Below, piece by piece: positions 14,345 to 16,418 of a stretch of DNA of 16,418 nucleotides. The position numbers and the translations under genes were made by a program. This DNA is from Thermoplasmata archaeon (GTDB taxonomy: Archaea > Thermoplasmatota > Thermoplasmata > Lutacidiplasmatales > UBA184). Location: contig JASHWW010000111.1 of assembly GCA_030043855.1 (NCBI GenBank), forward strand, positions 1 through 16,418, given 5' to 3'. Within the stretch, counting starts at the first letter, position 1. Every line of letters begins with the position of its first letter. Below the pieces are notes generated by a model, which was not told where the DNA came from, made no database searches, and was given only the letters and a program-made list of their open reading frames with translations.

Positions 14345-15497
14345 CGCCGACGACCTCCCGGACCGCGGTCAACCCGGCCTCCCAGTCGGCGTCGGAGATG
14401 ACGAGCGGCGGCAGCAACCGGAGGACGGTCGCCCCCGCCGGCAGCGCGAGGAATCCTCGGTCCTCGAGGGCGGCCAGCACCGGGGCGACCCGCTCGCGAA
14501 GTTCGACTCCGAGCAGGAGCCCGAGTCCCCGGACCTCGCGGACGCGGTCCGCGGGGAGCCCCGCCAGCCGTTCCTGGGCGAGCTGCCCGAGTCGCTCGGC
14601 CCGCTCGGGAAGGCGGTCGCGGACCGCGACACGGAGCGCCGCGATCCCGGCCGCGCACGCCAGCGGGTTCCCGCCGAACGTCGAGTGGTGGCTCCCCTGG
14701 AACCGGGCCTCGACCTCGGGCGTCGTCACGGTCGCGCCGATCGGCACGCCTCCGGCGAGGGACTTCGCCAAGGTGAGCAGGTCGGGGACGACGCCCCAGT
14801 GCTCGAACGCGAACATGCGACCGGTCCGGCCGATCCCGGTCTGGACCTCGTCGAACCCGAGGAGCGCTCCCGTCCGATCCGCGGCGGCGCGGGCGGTCCG
14901 GAGATAGTCGGGGGTCGCGACATGGACCCCGCCCTCCCCCTGAACCGGCTCCAGCAGGACGAGCGCGGTCCGTTCGTCGACGGCCGCTTCGAGGGCGGCG
15001 TCGTCATTGAACGGTACGTGGACGAACTCCGGCACGAGGGGCTCGAACGGGGCCCGGAGCTCCTTGCGCCACGTGGCGCTGAGCGCCCCGAGCGTCCGAC
15101 CGTGGAATCCCCGCATCGCCGCGACGACCTTCGGCTGGCCGGTCACCGACCGGGCGATCTTGATCGCCGCCTCGACCGACTCGGTACCCGAATTGGAGAG
15201 GAACACGCGGCCGAACGAGGACGGCAGGAGTCGGAGGAGCGCGCGGAGGAACTCGTCCCGGACCGGATTCGCATAGCCGGTCCCGAGGTAGAGCAGCGTC
15301 CGGGCCTGCTCGGCGACCGCCGCGGCGACCTCCGGGTGGCTGGCCCCGAGGTTCCCGACCCCGTGCGACGCCCCGAGGTCGACGTACGCCCGACCGTCGG
15401 CGTCCCACCACCGCGCCCCCTCCCCGCGGACGATCGTCCGGGAGCGGTGCGACCCTTCCGCGAACTCGGCGTGGCCGCTACCGCCGGCGTCGCTCAC
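14337..15497 (-). CDS. lysJ: [LysW]-aminoadipate semialdehyde/[LysW]-glutamate semialdehyde aminotransferase
   Basis: 386 residues; a class-III PLP aminotransferase of the ArgD/LysJ group that aminates the LysW-bound semialdehyde with glutamate. Landmarks: SNSGTESVEAAIK (101-113), RGFHGRTLGALS (129-140), GFDEVQTGIGRTG with Asp216, and the PLP lysine Lys245 in TLAKSLAGG. HHSTFGGNPLACAA is the usual C-terminal signature. The GTG at 15497 gives a 4-nt overlap (GTGA) with the lysZ stop and matches family length; the frame is open further upstream, but that part is antisense-like shadow inside lysZ. The genes on both sides belong to the LysW pathway, which favours LysJ over a classical ArgD. Confidence 0.9.
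   Translation of the reverse strand: MSDAGGSGHAEFAEGSHRSRTIVRGEGARWWDADGRAYVDLGASHGVGNLGASHPEVAAAVAEQARTLLYLGTGYANPVRDEFLRALLRLLPSSFGRVFLSNSGTESVEAAIKIARSVTGQPKVVAAMRGFHGRTLGALSATWRKELRAPFEPLVPEFVHVPFNDDAALEAAVDERTALVLLEPVQGEGGVHVATPDYLRTARAAADRTGALLGFDEVQTGIGRTGRMFAFEHWGVVPDLLTLAKSLAGGVPIGATVTTPEVEARFQGSHHSTFGGNPLACAAGIAALRVAVRDRLPERAERLGQLAQERLAGLPADRVREVRGLGLLLGVELRERVAPVLAALEDRGFLALPAGATVLRLLPPLVISDADWEAGLTAVREVVGGG
14353..14358 (-). promoter_or_regulatory. Shine-Dalgarno site supporting the lysK GTG start
   Basis: GGAGGT lies 8 nt before the GTG at 14344, within the end of lysJ. It supports GTG initiation with an 8-nt gene overlap. Confidence 0.65.
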
Positions 15498-16291
15498 GCG
15501 ATCACCGTCCCGTCCCCGGCGAGCGCGCGGGCGATCGGCGGAACGTGCGACGACGCCGCGATCGCCACGCGGGCGACGCCCCCCTCGAGGGCCGCCTGGG
15601 CCGCGAGGAGCTTCTTCTTCATGCGGCCGTGGGCGAGGGGCAGGAACTCCTCCAGCCGGGACCGGTCGACGCGTCCGATCACGCTCGACGGGTCGTCGAT
15701 CCGCGCGAGCAGACCGGGGACGTTCGTCAGCAACACCAGGGCGTCCGCCGCCAGGGCGGCCGCGACGTCCGCCGCCACCCGATCCGCGTCGACGTTGACG
15801 AGCTCCCCGTCGGCGGTCACGGCGGGGGGACCGACGACGGGGACGAGCCCGGCCGCGAGCAGGGTTCGCAGGAGCTCGACGTCGACGGTTTCGACCGTGC
15901 CGGACCGGTCGTTCGCGCGGTGCACGACCCGACCATCGACGACGGCGCGCACCCCGCGCCGGCGCCGGGCGAGCAACACGCGACCGTCGACCCCGCTCAG
16001 GCCGACCGCGCGAACGCCGCGCGCGCCGAGGGAGCGGACGATCTCCGTCTGCACCCGGCCCGCGAGCGCCAGGGTCACGATCTCGAGGTCCTCGGGGTCG
16101 CACCGCCGGGAGACGACGCCGCTCGGCGACGTCAGGTACTCCGACGGGCGGCCGAGCGCCGTCGCGAGCCGGTCGACCTCCTCGGACCCACCGTGGACGA
16201 GCACGACGTCGGCCGGTCCTCCCGCGAGCTCGTCGACGACCGGGGCGATCGCGTTGCCCGCGGCACCGCCGAGCTTCACGACCGTGGTCAT
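15494..16291 (-). CDS. lysZ: [LysW]-aminoadipate/[LysW]-glutamate kinase
   Basis: 265 residues; an amino-acid-kinase-fold enzyme that phosphorylates the side-chain carboxylate of the LysW-bound aminoadipate or glutamate. The N-terminal VVKLGGAAGNA (Lys6) and LVHGGSEEVDRLATALG (from Leu31) are the nucleotide and substrate loops. The LysZ-like HGGSEEVD replaces the HGGGPEI of classical ArgB. LVNVDADRVAADVAAAL and LLTNVPGLL follow as in the family, and GRMKKKLLAA is the conserved basic C-terminal motif. The ATG at 16291 is preceded by GAGGG and lies 7 nt after the lysY stop, so the genes are co-transcribed. Confidence 0.92.
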   Translation of the reverse strand: MTTVVKLGGAAGNAIAPVVDELAGGPADVVLVHGGSEEVDRLATALGRPSEYLTSPSGVVSRRCDPEDLEIVTLALAGRVQTEIVRSLGARGVRAVGLSGVDGRVLLARRRRGVRAVVDGRVVHRANDRSGTVETVDVELLRTLLAAGLVPVVGPPAVTADGELVNVDADRVAADVAAALAADALVLLTNVPGLLARIDDPSSVIGRVDRSRLEEFLPLAHGRMKKKLLAAQAALEGGVARVAIAASSHVPPIARALAGDGTVIA

Positions 16292-16298
16292 CGCGCCC

Positions 16299-16418
16299 TC
16301 AGATCGGATGGAGTCCGAGGAAGCCGAGGCCGGTCGTCTCGGGCCACCCGGACCGCACGTTCAGGCACTGGACCGCGTTGCCCGCGGCCCCCTTCCCCAG
16401 GTTGTCGATCGCCCCCAG
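16299..16418 (-). CDS. lysY: [LysW]-aminoadipyl/[LysW]-glutamyl phosphate reductase, C-terminal end only
   Basis: Only the last 39 codons and a TGA (16299-16301) are inside the window; the gene continues beyond the right edge. The frame reads DNLGKGAAGNAVQCLN followed by WPETTGLGFLGLHPI, the conserved C-terminus of the ArgC/LysY semialdehyde dehydrogenase family. It would reduce the LysW-bound acyl phosphate made by LysZ, with NADPH. The gene is first of the visible lysY-lysZ-lysJ-lysK order, with 7 nt to lysZ. LysY rather than ArgC is inferred from its neighbours. Confidence 0.88.
   Translation of the reverse strand: MGAIDNLGKGAAGNAVQCLNVRSGWPETTGLGFLGLHPI

Noticed and set aside
15498..16103. 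N-terminal extension of lysJ reaching into lysZ
   Set aside because: The extension is a shadow of lysZ in another frame. The GTG at 15497 gives the family length and the usual 4-nt overlap.

Overview
The window is GC-rich DNA (about 70 % G+C by eye) from an archaeon. Deoxyhypusine synthase, LysW-type lysine/arginine biosynthesis genes, an archaeal presenilin-like protease, a four-subunit 2-oxoacid:ferredoxin oxidoreductase and TATA-like boxes about 25 nt upstream of first start codons all point that way. The proteins are not strongly acidic, which argues against a haloarchaeon. A GC-rich Thermoplasmatota-type lineage is my best guess, as inference only. Coding density is very high and no gene-free stretch exceeds 300 bases; the largest is 183 bp.

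Layout. 1-2042 (+): the 3' part of a presenilin/SPP-like membrane protease, deoxyhypusine synthase, and tRNA-Lys(CUU). 2016-3055 (-): two small membrane-protein genes, a DUF998-like protein whose last codons and stop lie inside the tRNA on the other strand, and a two-helix protein. 3144-5906 (-): a compact four-gene operon (ferredoxin, alpha, beta, gamma) for a 2-oxoacid:ferredoxin oxidoreductase, every junction a 4-nt stop/start overlap, preceded by a TATA-like box and a 9-bp-arm palindrome. 5992-7971 (-): an exported, double-anchored protein of unknown function and an APC-family amino acid permease, separated by a hairpin-rich spacer with a tRNA T-arm-like fragment. 8087-8545 (+): a VOC-fold protein. 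8542-10847 (-): a membrane protein with eight C-terminal cysteines in two identically spaced zinc-finger units, and threonine synthase. 11031-13306 (+): an ammonium transporter and a pirin, the latter behind a repeated AAGTAA operator-like site. 13316-16418 (-): lysY (partial)-lysZ-lysJ-lysK, the carrier-protein-dependent lysine and/or ornithine branch.

Together the recognisable genes centre on nitrogen and amino acid metabolism: ammonium uptake, amino acid transport, threonine and lysine/arginine synthesis, and ferredoxin-linked 2-oxoacid oxidation. The sequence suggests mixed translation initiation: first genes look leaderless (TATA-like box ending about 20-30 nt before the start codon), while several operon-internal genes have Shine-Dalgarno matches.

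I found no clear undescribed multi-gene system (no defence island, CRISPR, prophage or biosynthetic cluster). The most interesting leads are the two operator-like palindromes, the eight-cysteine membrane protein, the tRNA-like fragment, and the unassigned substrate of the oxidoreductase.
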